64,000 bases of DNA from Pseudoalteromonas sp. (GCF_018402495.1 NZ_JAGYIU010000005.1:186001-250000), one strand, 5' to 3'; positions 35,820 through 46,254 are shown, counted from the first letter of the stretch. The notes: generated by a model not told the origin, from the sequence alone. Translations and numbers: made by a program.

Positions 35820-35852
35820 AAAAAAGGAGCAACTAACTGTTGCTCCTTTTTT
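35820..35852. terminator. Strong bidirectional terminator hairpin
   Basis: AAAAAAGGAGCAAC (35820-35833) and GTTGCTCCTTTTTT (35839-35852) form a 14-bp perfect stem with a 5-nt loop and T runs on both strands. No rightward gene lies close upstream, so it may backstop fusB or end an unseen transcript. Confidence 0.8.
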
Positions 35853-35897
35853 ATGGCCGCACGTTTTAATTTTCGAGCTTAATAACCTTCAGACAAT

Positions 35898-35926
35898 AAA
35901 AAACCCGCAACAAGTGCGGGTTTTTT
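35898..35926. terminator. Rho-independent terminator downstream of EF-G2
   Basis: CCCGCA (35904-35909) and TGCGGG (35915-35920) pair, flanked by six A on the left and six T on the right. It lies 18 bp beyond the fusB stop on the minus strand. Confidence 0.85.
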
Positions 35927-35944
35927 AAAGAAGAAAAGTGCTAA

Positions 35945-38029
35945 TTACTTAGCCGCTTTTTTCTCTTTTTCTGCAGCGATTACAGTTTCAGCTACGTTAG
36001 CTGGACATGGTGCATAGTGTGAGAACTCCATAGAGAACTGACCACGACCTGATGTCATTGTACGTAGCGAACCGATGTAACCGAACATTTCTGATAACGG
36101 TACGTCTGCCTTAATACGAACGCCTGTTAAGCCCGCTTCTTGGTTGCTCAACATACCACGACGACGGTTAAGGTCACCGATTACATCACCTACGTTGTCT
36201 TCTGGCGTAAACACGTCTACTTTCATGATTGGCTCAAGAAGTTGTGCACCCGCTTTAGGGATAGACTGACGGAAAGCGCCTTTTGCAGCGATTTCGAAAG
36301 CGATTGCTGATGAATCCACCGCATGGAAACCACCGTCGAAAAGCTCAACTTCAACGTCAAGTACTGGGAAGCCAGCTAGAACACCGGTATCCATCATTGA
36401 CTTAAAGCCTTTCTCAACTGCAGGCCAGAATTCTTTAGGTACGTTACCACCAACAACAGATGATGTGAACGTGAAACCAGAACCCACTTCGCCAGGCTTA
36501 ATACGGTAATCGATTTTACCGAACTGACCAGAACCACCAGATTGTTTCTTGTGCGTGTAGCTATCTTCAACTTCTTTAGTGATAGTTTCACGGTAAGCAA
36601 CCTGTGGTTGACCAACAATAAGGTCTACACCGTAAGTACGCTTAAGGATGTCTACTTTGATATCTAAGTGAAGCTCACCCATGCCTTTAAGGATAGTTTC
36701 ACCTGAATCTTCATCTGTCTCAACTTGGAAAGATGGATCTTCTGCAACCATTTTACCAATAGCAACACCCATTTTCTCATTACCGCCTTTATCTTTAGGC
36801 TGTACAGCAATCGAGATTACTGGTGTTGGGAATACCATAGGCTCAAGTGTTACTGGGTGCTTAGGATCACAAAGAGTGTGACCAGTTTGCACGTTTTTCA
36901 TACCAACGATTGCAATGATATCACCCGCTTGCGCGCTAGTTAATTCATTACGATCATCGGCTTGCATCTCAACCATACGGCCAACACGCTCAGTTTTACC
37001 TGTAAACGCGTTAAGGATAGTATCACCCTTGTTAAGCTTACCAGAGTAGATACGTACGAATGTTAATGCACCAAAACGGTCATCCATGATCTTAAATGCT
37101 AACGCTTTGAACGTCTCATCAGCAGATACGATTGCATGTTCGCCATTTTCGTTACCTTCTTCATCCATAAGAGGTTGAGGATCAACTTCTGTAGGAGCAG
37201 GTAAGTAATCGACAACAGCATCAAGGATTAATTGAACACCCTTGTTTTTGTAAGCAGAACCACAGTAAGTTGGGAAGAAAGCAAGGTCACGAGTACCTTT
37301 ACGGATACAACGCTTGATATCTTCAACTGAAGGCATTTCACCTTCCATGTACGCTTCCATTAGATCGTCGTCTTGCTCAACAGCAGTTTCAACTAAGATC
37401 TCATGGTACTCATCAACTTTGTCAACCAAATCAGCTGGAACGTCAACAATTGAGTAGTTTTCAGGAAGACCACTGTCATCCCATACGTATGCTTGTTTGT
37501 TTAAAACGTCAACAACACCTACAAAGTCATCTTCAATACCAATTGGTAAAGTCATAACTAATGGTGTAGCTGCTAGTACGTTTTTCACTTGATCAACAAC
37601 GCGGTAAAAATCAGCACCCATACGGTCTAATTTATTTACGAAGATAACACGTGCAACGCCTGACTCATTCGCATAGCGCCAGTTAGTTTCTGATTGTGGC
37701 TCAACACCACCAGAACCACAGAATACACCGATACCGCCATCTAATACTTTAAGTGAACGGTAAACTTCAACTGTGAAGTCAACGTGTCCAGGAGTATCGA
37801 TAACGTTAAAACGGTGATCTTTCCAGAAACAGCTTACAGCCGCAGACTGGATAGTAATACCGCGCTCAGCCTCTTGGTCCATGAAGTCTGTTACTGATGT
37901 GCCGTCGTGCGTGTCACCACTTTTGTGGATTTGACCAGTAAGCTTTAGGATACGCTCAGTGGTGGTAGTTTTACCCGCATCAACGTGCGCGAAAATACCA
38001 ATGTTTCTGTACTTCGATAAATCTGCCAT
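35945..38029 (-). CDS. fusB: Elongation factor G, second paralogue (EF-G2)
   Basis: This is a translational GTPase of the EF-G type. The 694-residue protein has [15 protein letters not shown] (P-loop, about 14-28), the switch I region [17 protein letters not shown], and [10 protein letters not shown]. Domains II-V follow with [16 protein letters not shown] and [11 protein letters not shown]. It stands alone, away from rpsL-rpsG-tufA, and its text ([34 protein letters not shown]) resembles the stand-alone EF-G2 of Vibrio and Shewanella rather than the str-operon FusA. Its precise role versus FusA (translocation, recycling or stress) is not settled. Confidence 0.9.
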   Translation of the reverse strand: MADLSKYRNIGIFAHVDAGKTTTTERILKLTGQIHKSGDTHDGTSVTDFMDQEAERGITIQSAAVSCFWKDHRFNVIDTPGHVDFTVEVYRSLKVLDGGIGVFCGSGGVEPQSETNWRYANESGVARVIFVNKLDRMGADFYRVVDQVKNVLAATPLVMTLPIGIEDDFVGVVDVLNKQAYVWDDSGLPENYSIVDVPADLVDKVDEYHEILVETAVEQDDDLMEAYMEGEMPSVEDIKRCIRKGTRDLAFFPTYCGSAYKNKGVQLILDAVVDYLPAPTEVDPQPLMDEEGNENGEHAIVSADETFKALAFKIMDDRFGALTFVRIYSGKLNKGDTILNAFTGKTERVGRMVEMQADDRNELTSAQAGDIIAIVGMKNVQTGHTLCDPKHPVTLEPMVFPTPVISIAVQPKDKGGNEKMGVAIGKMVAEDPSFQVETDEDSGETILKGMGELHLDIKVDILKRTYGVDLIVGQPQVAYRETITKEVEDSYTHKKQSGGSGQFGKIDYRIKPGEVGSGFTFTSSVVGGNVPKEFWPAVEKGFKSMMDTGVLAGFPVLDVEVELFDGGFHAVDSSAIAFEIAAKGAFRQSIPKAGAQLLEPIMKVDVFTPEDNVGDVIGDLNRRRGMLSNQEAGLTGVRIKADVPLSEMFGYIGSLRTMTSGRGQFSMEFSHYAPCPANVAETVIAAEKEKKAAK

Positions 38030-38285
38030 TTAGTTTACTCTTAATAAAGTCGAAAAATTATTCGGCGGGAGTATAACATCACTTAAAGCGAACATCACCA
38101 TAGAAGTCGCTTAAAATGCAGCCAATTTATAAAAAACTTGCTTTAAAGATATTTTGAGGTATGAATGAGGCCTGTTTTAAACTGCTTAAGTCTTTATAAG
38201 CCTTATTGTTAAGTATTCAAAGCGCAATCGGGTGATGGCATGAAGCAAACACAATTACTTTACTCCATGTCAGTCATTAGTGATA

Positions 38286-38945
38286 TTACTCAAAACTCAT
38301 GGTTTTAACCTCATCGCTAATAACTAAATTACCCACAGTTTTGGCTTTGATTTCATCAACACTCACCCCTGGTGCGCACTCTAACAAATGAAAAGCGCCA
38401 TCTTTTATTTCTAATAGAGCCAAATCGGTGATCACTTTATTGATACAACCAACACCCGTTAACGGCAAACTACATTCAGTCAGCAGTTTTGATTCGCCAT
38501 GCTTATTTGCATGGGTCATGGTACAAATAATGTTTTTTGCCCCAGCCACTAAATCCATCGCCCCGCCCATACCTTTGACCAATTTATTAGGGATCATCCA
38601 ACTGGCAATGTTGCCGTTTTGGTCCACTTCAAACGCACCCAGCACAGTTAAATCAACATGCCCACCGCGGATCATGGCAAAGCTTTCTGCAGAATTAAAA
38701 ATAGCGGCACCCGTAGCTGCGGTTACCGTTTCTTTCCCCGCGTTGATCATATCGGCATCTACATTTTCAGCGGTAGGATAAGGCCCCATGCCCAGTAACC
38801 CATTTTCTGATTGCAGCATTACCTCAATGCCCTTAGGCACGTAGTTAGCCACCAGCGTTGGAATACCAATCCCTAAATTAACGTAGTAGCCATCTTGTAA
38901 TTCCATTGCCACGCGTTTTGCTATTTGCTCTCGTGTTAATGCCAT
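38286..38945 (-). CDS. scoB: Succinyl-CoA:3-ketoacid CoA-transferase subunit B
   Basis: With ScoA it moves CoA from succinyl-CoA to acetoacetate, giving acetoacetyl-CoA. The start at 38945 follows AAGGAG and gives MALTREQIAKRVAMEL, 219 residues; a longer reading overlaps scoA by over 130 bp. Seen are VNLGIGIPTLVANYVP, the catalytic-glutamate motif QSENGLLGMGP and RGGHVDLTVLGAFEVD. It is the last gene of the gntP-to-scoB operon, 10 bp after scoA. No clear terminator was seen. Confidence 0.94.
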   Translation of the reverse strand: MALTREQIAKRVAMELQDGYYVNLGIGIPTLVANYVPKGIEVMLQSENGLLGMGPYPTAENVDADMINAGKETVTAATGAAIFNSAESFAMIRGGHVDLTVLGAFEVDQNGNIASWMIPNKLVKGMGGAMDLVAGAKNIICTMTHANKHGESKLLTECSLPLTGVGCINKVITDLALLEIKDGAFHLLECAPGVSVDEIKAKTVGNLVISDEVKTMSFE

Positions 38946-38955
38946 TATGTGCTCC

Positions 38956-39663
38956 TTAGGACTTTGCCGCTCGAGTGGTGGTTTTTTCAATACGCTTTTC
39001 AAACTCACCTTTAATAACGCGATCGATATAAATACCTGGTGTATGAATTTGGCTTGGCTCAAGCTCTCCGGGCTCGACAATTTCTTCAACCTCTAATACG
39101 GTAATTTTACCAGCGGTGGCTGCCATAGGATTAAAGTTCATCGCTGTATGACGATAAATACAATTACCGTAGCGATCCGCTTTCCATGCTTTAACAATGG
39201 CAAAGTCACCGGAAATACTGGGCTCTAATAAATATTCGCGCCCCTTGATTGAACGGGTTTCTTTACCTTCAGCCACAGGCGTACCTACACCCGTTGCGGT
39301 ATAAAATGCTGGAATTCCGGCGCCGCCTGCACGCATTTTTTCGGCTAGCGTCCCTTGTGGCGTTAGTTCAACATCTAACTCGCCACTAAGTAATTGTTGC
39401 TCGAAAAGTGCGTTTTCACCGACGTAAGAAGCGACCATTTTACTAATTTGTTTATCTTCAAGTAGTAATCCAAGCCCAAAACCATCAACACCACAATTAT
39501 TAGATACTACGGTTAAATTACGTGTCCCTTGGCGTTTAATTTGTGCGATCAAACCTTCAGGAATACCACACAAACCAAAACCACCAGCAATCACGGTCAT
39601 GCCATCTTCAAGCCCTGTCATAGCGTCACTGTAGCTTGTTACTACTTTATCAAAACCTGCCAT
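38956..39663 (-). CDS. scoA: Succinyl-CoA:3-ketoacid CoA-transferase subunit A
   Basis: This is the partner of ScoB in ketone-body activation. The start at 39663 is set by GGGGGAG upstream and by the family opening [15 protein letters not shown]; 235 residues. Conserved stretches are [43 protein letters not shown] and [16 protein letters not shown]. It lies 10 bp after the dehydrogenase stop. Confidence 0.94.
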   Translation of the reverse strand: MAGFDKVVTSYSDAMTGLEDGMTVIAGGFGLCGIPEGLIAQIKRQGTRNLTVVSNNCGVDGFGLGLLLEDKQISKMVASYVGENALFEQQLLSGELDVELTPQGTLAEKMRAGGAGIPAFYTATGVGTPVAEGKETRSIKGREYLLEPSISGDFAIVKAWKADRYGNCIYRHTAMNFNPMAATAGKITVLEVEEIVEPGELEPSQIHTPGIYIDRVIKGEFEKRIEKTTTRAAKS

Positions 39664-39673
39664 TGGCTCCCCC

Positions 39674-40435
39674 TTATTGTGCAGTCCAACCGCCATCAAT
39701 GGCGATGGCTTGAGCGGTAATGTTGCGTGCAGCATCCGCCATTAAAAAGCTCACGGTATGCAAGATTTCGTCTAAGCCGATAAATGCCTTTTTCGGCATG
39801 GGTGCCAGCATAATGGTGTCAATCACTTGCTGCTCAGAAATACCATGCTCTTTGGCTTGTGCGGCAATTTGCTGCTCCACTAATGGCGTTTTTACATATG
39901 CTGGGCACACTGTATTAATAGTGATATTGGCATCACCCGTTTCTAATGCCATGGTTTTAGCAAAGCCAATTAAGCCATGCTTCGCGGCGATATAAGCAGA
40001 CTTATATTTAGAGGCCACCATGGCGTGAATAGAACCAATATTAATGATGCGGCCAAAATCTTGCTCACGCATACGTGGTAGTACCGCTTTACTCATCATT
40101 GCGGGACCTACCAACATCACTTGCTGTAAAAGCAGCCACTTATCTGCAGGAAAATCTTCTAATTTAGCTACATGTTGTATCCCTGCATTATTGATTAATA
40201 CATCAACAGGTTGCGTAAAGGTGCTAAAAAAATCTTCAATCGCTTGGCTATCAGCCACATTCAATGCATAGCCCTGAGCAGTACCGCCCTGTTCAATAAT
40301 TTTTTGCGCTGCTTGTTGAGCTAAGTGTTCATTAAGGTCGGTCACAATAATGCTATGCCCTGCTCGGGCTAGCTGCTCAGCAATGTATAGCCCTATACCA
40401 CTAGCCGCGCCGGTGATTAATACGTTTTTACTCAT
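39674..40435 (-). CDS. bdhA: 3-Hydroxybutyrate dehydrogenase (SDR family)
   Basis: The enzyme oxidises D-3-hydroxybutyrate to acetoacetate with NAD+. The 253-residue SDR has the cofactor motif TGAASGIG (8-15), NNAGIQHV, the catalytic serine in [17 protein letters not shown], the Y/K pair in AYIAAKHG, and the 3-HBDH-like [14 protein letters not shown] with a long substrate lid. Its position directly before scoAB strongly supports the substrate. Confidence 0.93.
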   Translation of the reverse strand: MSKNVLITGAASGIGLYIAEQLARAGHSIIVTDLNEHLAQQAAQKIIEQGGTAQGYALNVADSQAIEDFFSTFTQPVDVLINNAGIQHVAKLEDFPADKWLLLQQVMLVGPAMMSKAVLPRMREQDFGRIINIGSIHAMVASKYKSAYIAAKHGLIGFAKTMALETGDANITINTVCPAYVKTPLVEQQIAAQAKEHGISEQQVIDTIMLAPMPKKAFIGLDEILHTVSFLMADAARNITAQAIAIDGGWTAQ

Positions 40436-40439
40436 ACTA

Positions 40440-41621
40440 CTACTCCTCTAAAAATTCACTGATCAGCTGCGCTTTGGGTGAGATTGAAAAAATTCCATCG
40501 AGATGCCCCCAGCCGCCTTCAATTTCAGAAAGCTGAACCTCTTTCCCCAGCGACTTCATTGACTCATATACAGTGCGCATATTTTCAGGGCGTAGCAGTA
40601 AGTCATTGGTTGCAGGCAATAACAGTGTTTTAGCGCTAATTTTTTTAAGTGCCGTATTTAAGTTGCCTTCCATACCGGCAGTAAACAGTTGTGATGCCCG
40701 TACCAAATACAATACATGATTTGCATCTTGGGTTTTTGCACGCGCCATTGCACGCTGTTCTAGTACTTGGTTTAACTTAGGCAAGGTACGAATGTCTTTT
40801 AACGCGCCTTCATCAAGTACGTTAAAGTCAGGGAAGCTAGCGTTATAAATAACTGGATGCATCGCATCTTGGGTAATATTTAGCATGGTTGCCGCTAAGC
40901 CATCTAATGGGCGCTCCTTGTCGTAGTAATTACCTTGATGCCAGTTTTTATCTAAACGAATGGGTAGTGCCCATTTTTCAAGCGCAGCGACAGTCCATGC
41001 ATCCATGGTTGCTGCACCAATAACATGAATTAGGCGTTCAACCTGATCTGGATAACGCGTTGCCCACTCTAGCGCCTGAAAAGAGCCCATAGATGCGCCT
41101 ATCACGGCATGTAATTTAGTAATACCTAAGCTCTCTAATAAGCGTTTTTGTACGTTAACAAAATCAGTAATAGTGACCACTGGAAAATCCAAGCCATAAG
41201 GTTTACCTGTCGCAGGGTTAATTGATGCAGGTCCGGTAGTAATTACGTGTGGGTCATGCCAATTAGCATTGACTAATGTGTCAGAGCTGATCACAAAATA
41301 CTTGTTAGTATCTATGGCTTTTCCTGGGCCAATTAACGCATCCCAATACCCTGCTACGGCGTCGTCGGCTGAATATTTACCTGCTGCATGAGAGGTTCCT
41401 GAAAAATAATGAGTGATCAAGATTACATTATCTTTGGCTTCGTTAAGCTCACCATAACTTTCCCAACCAATATCAACCTGTGGCAACGTTGTGCCTGAAA
41501 CCGTTGTGAAGTTTTCAGTTCTGAAATGTTGCTTTTCTACTAGTAACGGCTCTGCTTTATCAGCGCCAAACACCGTACTACTAAATAAAAACAGCAACCC
41601 TATTATTAATATTGTTTTCAT
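40440..41621 (-). CDS. Secreted alpha/beta hydrolase of the MetX-like fold
   Basis: The 393-residue protein resembles homoserine O-acetyltransferases (IGASMGSFQALEWATRYP) but starts with a signal peptide (MKTILIIGLLFLFSSTVFGA). It is therefore exported, where an acetyl-CoA-dependent transferase makes no sense. The triad is visible as S177, D340 (LLPATNDLLLRPEN) and H373 (EGGWGHLDG). Sitting between the permease (9 bp) and the dehydrogenase (4 bp), it may be a periplasmic esterase cutting 3-hydroxybutyrate oligomers or esters. That role is inference; a lipid or other ester substrate is possible. Confidence 0.8.
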   Translation of the reverse strand: MKTILIIGLLFLFSSTVFGADKAEPLLVEKQHFRTENFTTVSGTTLPQVDIGWESYGELNEAKDNVILITHYFSGTSHAAGKYSADDAVAGYWDALIGPGKAIDTNKYFVISSDTLVNANWHDPHVITTGPASINPATGKPYGLDFPVVTITDFVNVQKRLLESLGITKLHAVIGASMGSFQALEWATRYPDQVERLIHVIGAATMDAWTVAALEKWALPIRLDKNWHQGNYYDKERPLDGLAATMLNITQDAMHPVIYNASFPDFNVLDEGALKDIRTLPKLNQVLEQRAMARAKTQDANHVLYLVRASQLFTAGMEGNLNTALKKISAKTLLLPATNDLLLRPENMRTVYESMKSLGKEVQLSEIEGGWGHLDGIFSISPKAQLISEFLEE

Positions 41622-41630
41622 TGCAATTCC

Positions 41631-42932
41631 TTAAAAAGTGATGAATAAGCTCAGCGCAAGAGCCACCCCAACCAATGGGATAACTACCGTCAATGCGGCT
41701 AATGGCCAATAAGCGCGTTGATGTGTTTCTTTACAAATGGCACGTATAGTTGTGACCACGTAGCCATTATGTGGCAGGCTATCTAATGCACCAGAACTAA
41801 TAGCAACCACTCTGTGTAATTGCTCTGGATTAACCCCCATATCCAAATATCCTGGAGCCACAAGGGGCAGTGCAATCGCTTGCCCGCCAGATGCTGAACC
41901 CGTTAATCCGGCTATTACGCTCACTGCGACAGCAGCCCCCACCAACTCATTACCTGGCATATGAGTCATAGCATCAACAGCTGCAATAAACGCCGGTGAT
42001 ACTTTAGCCACTGCGCCAAACCCGACTACAGCAGCAGTGTTACCTATAGCAACTAAGGCGCCAGTGGTACCCATATTGATGGCATTTGCCATGTTATGAA
42101 AATACTTATAATTGATGACCACAATACTTAAAACACCACCAAGCAACGCCACAATTAGTGCGGTTTGCTGTAAAACATCATGCAACATAAATGATAAGAT
42201 TAGCACCACCAGCAAAGGGATTACGCCGGTGATTGGATGCGGCCGCTTGCGCTCTAAAATAACCGGATCATCATCTCTAGCATCAAAACGTTCACCTTTG
42301 ACAACCGCCTTTTTAATCATTTTATTCAGCCAAAAGTAGCCGACCGTCGCCATAAAAATGGCCACTACTAAGCTTACTTCCCATGCCGCATAGGGTGAGG
42401 TACCTAAATGCTTTACGGGTATCCAATTTTGAATTTCAGGCGAGCCCGCAGAGGTCATAGTAAACGTCACTGAGCCAAATGCTAATGTTGCGGGTATAAA
42501 GCGCCGCGGCAAATCGGCGTCTTTAAATAAACTGAGCGCCATCGGGTAAACCGAAAACGCCACAATGAATACGCTGACTCCGCCATAAGTCAGTACTGCA
42601 CAAGCAATCACCACCGCCAGCACCGCATGCTTCATGCCTAGCTTGCCAACAATGTAACTGGCTACGCTGTCTGCTGCGCCAGTATCTTCCATAAATTTAC
42701 CGAACAAAGAGCCCAGTAAAAACATAAAAAACCATGCGCTTAAGAATCCAGCAAAGCCATCCATGTACGCGTTAATAAAATTACTGTCGGCAGTCACCGG
42801 GAATATAGCCATCCCGCTTGTTAGTGCCACCAACAATGCACATATTGGCGCGGCAATAAATAAATTAACCCCGCGCAAAGTTAAAATTATTAGCAGTATT
42901 AAACCACCTAACAGCCCTATCATGCTCAGCAT
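41631..42932 (-). CDS. GntP-family permease, probably for 3-hydroxybutyrate
   Basis: The 433-residue inner-membrane protein has 11-13 hydrophobic helices and GntP/ion-transporter-superfamily text (LLGSLFGKFMEDTGAADSVA, LTYGGVSVFIVAF, GLTGSASGGQAIALPLVAP, SGALDSLPHNGYVVTT). I prefer the ATG at 42932 because AGGA lies six bases upstream; for the ATG at 42938 the same AGGA is only two bases away. Being first in the operon with bdhA and scoAB, it most likely imports D-3-hydroxybutyrate; specificity is inferred from context. Confidence 0.88.
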   Translation of the reverse strand: MLSMIGLLGGLILLIILTLRGVNLFIAAPICALLVALTSGMAIFPVTADSNFINAYMDGFAGFLSAWFFMFLLGSLFGKFMEDTGAADSVASYIVGKLGMKHAVLAVVIACAVLTYGGVSVFIVAFSVYPMALSLFKDADLPRRFIPATLAFGSVTFTMTSAGSPEIQNWIPVKHLGTSPYAAWEVSLVVAIFMATVGYFWLNKMIKKAVVKGERFDARDDDPVILERKRPHPITGVIPLLVVLILSFMLHDVLQQTALIVALLGGVLSIVVINYKYFHNMANAINMGTTGALVAIGNTAAVVGFGAVAKVSPAFIAAVDAMTHMPGNELVGAAVAVSVIAGLTGSASGGQAIALPLVAPGYLDMGVNPEQLHRVVAISSGALDSLPHNGYVVTTIRAICKETHQRAYWPLAALTVVIPLVGVALALSLFITF

Positions 42933-43190
42933 AGACATTCCTATAATTATTGTTATTACCCAGATGAGGTGACATCGCAGTAACTGTTGTTAGTTTTATC
43001 GCTCAACGCAAATAAAGACATAACACTAAGGTACTATACGTTATAAAACTTAAACAAACCCCATATAAATCAAGGCGTTAAATTCTTATAGCACTATGGT
43101 ACTAATTCATTTTTTTAACACTATCTTCTACAGTGAATACAGGTGACATGAGCAAACAAATAATCAACTAATAACAACAGGAACACACCA

Positions 43191-45479
43191 ATGATAAAGC
43201 TCAAACAAAATATCACACCCGTTACACTCGCTGTTTCACTCGCCTTATTAAGTGCAACAAGTGTGGCAGCTGAACAAACGCCTAAAGTAAAAAAAGCAGA
43301 GTTAGAGCGAATAGAAGTAACCGCTCGCAAAACCGTTGAAAACTTACAAGAAGTTCCGGTTGCGGTGACCTCAATTGGCGCACAGGAATTAGCAGAAAAC
43401 GGCATCAGCGTGATGACCGAGGTACAGCAGTTTTCACCCAACACCACGCTACAATCAAGCCGAGGCACTAACTCAACCATCACTGCGTTTATTCGCGGTG
43501 TAGGTCAGCAAGACCCGCTCTGGGGTTATGAACCTGGCGTAGGTATTTACATTGATGATGTATATATCGCCCGCCCGCAAGGTGCCGTGCTCGACTTACT
43601 TGATGTGCAACAAATTGAAGTGTTACGTGGCCCACAAGGTACGCTATATGGCAAAAACACTATTGGTGGTGCAGTAAAGTATGTCACCAAAGAAATGAGC
43701 GGTGATGCAACGCTAAATATTCAAGGCACCGTAGGCAGCTACAGCCAAAAAGATTTAAAAGTCACTGGGCAGCTCCCGCTTATTGATGAAAAACTCTATG
43801 TTGGTTTTGGTTTTGCCACATTGAACCGTGATGGCTACGGTGAGTTTTTAACGTCAGCCCTTGATAATCAAGACCGCGAAAACTATAACAAAGATGTTAC
43901 CGCAGCACGGGTTACGTTAGAGTACACCCCTACCGATGACTTATTCTTTCGTTTCACATGGGATAAAACCGATGATGACTCTAACGCGAAAGGCGGGTAT
44001 CGCTTACTTCCAAGCTTATTAACGAATGCGCCTGTACCCGATAGCGTGTATGACTCTTATACTAGTTTACCTACATGGAACAAAGTAGAGCTTGAAGGTA
44101 TGAGCTTAACTGCTCGCTGGGATATGAGTGAAAATACGAGTATTAAATACGTTGCAGCAACAAGAGAAAGCTATTCGCCAACTAACATCGACTTTGATAA
44201 TACCTCTTTACCAATTTTTGATGTTCCAGCCATTTATGACGATGAACAAACTACCCATGAGATTCAGCTAAATCACAGTGGCGATAACTATAAAATGGTC
44301 TCAGGGCTTTATTACTATGATGGTGAATCTTGTGGTCAGTTTGAAGCTGTACTAGGCGTGCTTGGTCAAAGTTTAGGTGCTCTTGGGCTTACGCGTGAAG
44401 TAAGCGGTTGTAGCAATTCCACCAGTAGAGCGGCATACATACAAGGAAGCTACGACTTTGATGAAAAATGGTCAATGACACTTGGCGCGCGCTATACCAA
44501 AGATAGCAAAGAAGCGATTGTAAATAATGGTCTTATTTTTGACATTGTTTACCCTGAATCAGGTTGGATCCCAGGCTATGTTCGCCCAGAAGGACAACTA
44601 GTGCCTACGGTACTAGATGACAGCGAAGATTGGTCACGCTTTACGCCTCGTGCGGGTGTTGAATATCAATATAATAACGACATCATGTTTTTTGCTAGTT
44701 ACTCGCAAGGGTTTAAGTCAGGTACATTTAATCCGCGCGCAACCACAGCAGAACCTGCAGCAAGGCCAGAAGTTGTTGATTCAATAGAACTAGGCATGAA
44801 AAGCGAATGGAATGATAATTTACGCGCAAACTTAACCGTATTCACACTTGATCATAAAGACCGTCAGTACATATCGGTATTACCCGGTGACAGCGCCGCC
44901 GATTTAAACCAGCGCTTAGGTAATATTGGCGAATCTAAATCTGATGGCATTGAACTAGAACTCAGTTATGTTGCAAGCGATGCGTTAACTTTTGATGCGT
45001 CAATAGGTTATATCGATAGTAGTTTTGAAAATGTGATTGATACCAACCCTGATACCGGTGAAACATTTGATAAGTCAGACCGTTTTAGCGTCTCGAATAC
45101 TCCTGATCTGACCTTTAATTTAAGTGCAACGTACCGTTTATACACAGATATGGGCGACTTTGTTATGAATGGTAATTACTATCACCGTGGTGATTACGCA
45201 CTGTTCGAAGAAGATAGCCTCTTAACACAAGACGCCTACGGATTATTAAACGTTGGCGTTACTTGGTATAGCGTAGATGGCCATTGGACTGCGGGTATTT
45301 ATGGTAAAAACTTAACCGATGAAGAATATATGATTGGAGGTTACCAGTTTGTAGCACCCGACCCGTCAGATCCAACCGACACCAGTAAATACACGCCAGG
45401 CTTAGGTGGCGACAATACCCTGATCGGCTATTACGGTGATCCTCGCACGGTATCACTTGCTGTGGGCTATCGTTTTTAA
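43191..45479 (+). CDS. TonB-dependent outer-membrane receptor
   Basis: The 762-residue protein has a signal peptide (about residues 1-27), a TonB box (ELERIEVTARK), a plug domain (VPVAVTSIGAQELAENG, AFIRGVGQQD, IEVLRGPQGTLYGKNTIGG) and a 22-strand-type barrel ending in the terminal aromatic VSLAVGYRF. It is divergent from the 3-hydroxybutyrate operon. The upstream region has no Fur box, so a carbon substrate such as 3-hydroxybutyrate oligomers is more likely than an iron chelate; this is inference. AGGA precedes the start. Confidence 0.92.
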   Translation: MIKLKQNITPVTLAVSLALLSATSVAAEQTPKVKKAELERIEVTARKTVENLQEVPVAVTSIGAQELAENGISVMTEVQQFSPNTTLQSSRGTNSTITAFIRGVGQQDPLWGYEPGVGIYIDDVYIARPQGAVLDLLDVQQIEVLRGPQGTLYGKNTIGGAVKYVTKEMSGDATLNIQGTVGSYSQKDLKVTGQLPLIDEKLYVGFGFATLNRDGYGEFLTSALDNQDRENYNKDVTAARVTLEYTPTDDLFFRFTWDKTDDDSNAKGGYRLLPSLLTNAPVPDSVYDSYTSLPTWNKVELEGMSLTARWDMSENTSIKYVAATRESYSPTNIDFDNTSLPIFDVPAIYDDEQTTHEIQLNHSGDNYKMVSGLYYYDGESCGQFEAVLGVLGQSLGALGLTREVSGCSNSTSRAAYIQGSYDFDEKWSMTLGARYTKDSKEAIVNNGLIFDIVYPESGWIPGYVRPEGQLVPTVLDDSEDWSRFTPRAGVEYQYNNDIMFFASYSQGFKSGTFNPRATTAEPAARPEVVDSIELGMKSEWNDNLRANLTVFTLDHKDRQYISVLPGDSAADLNQRLGNIGESKSDGIELELSYVASDALTFDASIGYIDSSFENVIDTNPDTGETFDKSDRFSVSNTPDLTFNLSATYRLYTDMGDFVMNGNYYHRGDYALFEEDSLLTQDAYGLLNVGVTWYSVDGHWTAGIYGKNLTDEEYMIGGYQFVAPDPSDPTDTSKYTPGLGGDNTLIGYYGDPRTVSLAVGYRF

Positions 45480-45492
45480 AATTGGTATTGCT

Positions 45493-45530
45493 AAGGTTTG
45501 TCTGTTTATCCCCACAGACAAACCTTGTTT
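45493..45530 (+). terminator. Hairpin terminator after the TonB receptor
   Basis: AAGGTTTGTCTG (45493-45504) and CAGACAAACCTT (45515-45526) form a perfect 12-bp stem with a 10-nt loop, followed by GTTTC. The T run is short, so some read-through into the response regulator is possible. Confidence 0.65.
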
Positions 45531-45576
45531 CACTTATCAAAATCACTTATAACTAAACACATGGAGAATATTTGGA

Positions 45577-46239
45577 ATGTCTTTTGCTGTGAATACCATA
45601 ATTGCTGACGACCACCCGTTGTTTAGAAGTGCATTACGCCAAGCCGCAGCAACCTCAGTGCCTGAAGAGCACATAAAAGAAACCAGTGATATTGATGGAC
45701 TGTTTGCACTACTCAAAGCACACCCTGAAATAGAACTTATTTTTTTAGACTTAACTATTCCTGGTGCGAATGGCCTACAAGCACTCTCGCAATTACGTAA
45801 TCATTATCCTGATATTTTAGTGATCATGGTTTCAGCTAACGAAACAGCAACCATAATAAAACAAGCTATGAGCTTAGGCGCCGCAGGCTATATTCCAAAA
45901 TCATCATCTTTGGATGTCATAAGCAAAGCCATTAGCCATGTGCTCAACGGCGATACCTGGTTACCACCAGACATTGACTTAACCGATGTGGTTGTTAATG
46001 ACGAACAGAGCAATTTTGCCCGCAACCTAGAAAAACTCACTCCACAGCAATACCGTGTACTCGCGATGATAGCCGACGGGCTTTTGAACAAACAAATTGC
46101 CTTTGAAATGTCGATTCAAGAAACCACCATAAAACAACATGTATCGGCCATTTTGCGAAAGCTTAATGTGTATAACCGTACCCAAGCAGGCATTTTGTTT
46201 AATCAGCTATCTCAAATAGGTAAAACCGAAGCTAGCTAA
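45577..46239 (+). CDS. LuxR-type response regulator (CrbR-like)
   Basis: This 220-residue regulator has an N-terminal receiver with the acidic pair in IIADDHPLFRSAL, phospho-acceptor Asp in LIFLDLTIPGANG and Lys in GYIPKSS. It has a C-terminal LuxR helix-turn-helix (LTPQQYRVLAMIADGLLNKQ, then TTIKQHVSAILRKL). GGAGA lies nine bases upstream. It converges on an SSS-domain hybrid kinase. Such pairs (CrbS/CrbR) control acetate use through acs in Vibrio and Pseudomonas; here the neighbours suggest control of the 3-hydroxybutyrate genes, which is inference. Confidence 0.88.
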   Translation: MSFAVNTIIADDHPLFRSALRQAAATSVPEEHIKETSDIDGLFALLKAHPEIELIFLDLTIPGANGLQALSQLRNHYPDILVIMVSANETATIIKQAMSLGAAGYIPKSSSLDVISKAISHVLNGDTWLPPDIDLTDVVVNDEQSNFARNLEKLTPQQYRVLAMIADGLLNKQIAFEMSIQETTIKQHVSAILRKLNVYNRTQAGILFNQLSQIGKTEAS

Positions 46240-46254
46240 TATGGTGTACACACT

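Noticed and set aside
35945..38029. Canonical str-operon fusA
   Set aside because: No rpsL, rpsG or tufA neighbour, and the sequence resembles the EF-G2 branch.
40440..41621. Homoserine O-acetyltransferase (metX)
   Set aside because: The fold resembles MetX, but the signal peptide and operon context argue against a cytoplasmic acetyl-CoA enzyme.
42939..43190. Fur box in front of the TonB receptor
   Set aside because: No 7-1-7 motif of the TGATAAT-N-ATTATCA type was found, so iron control is not supported.
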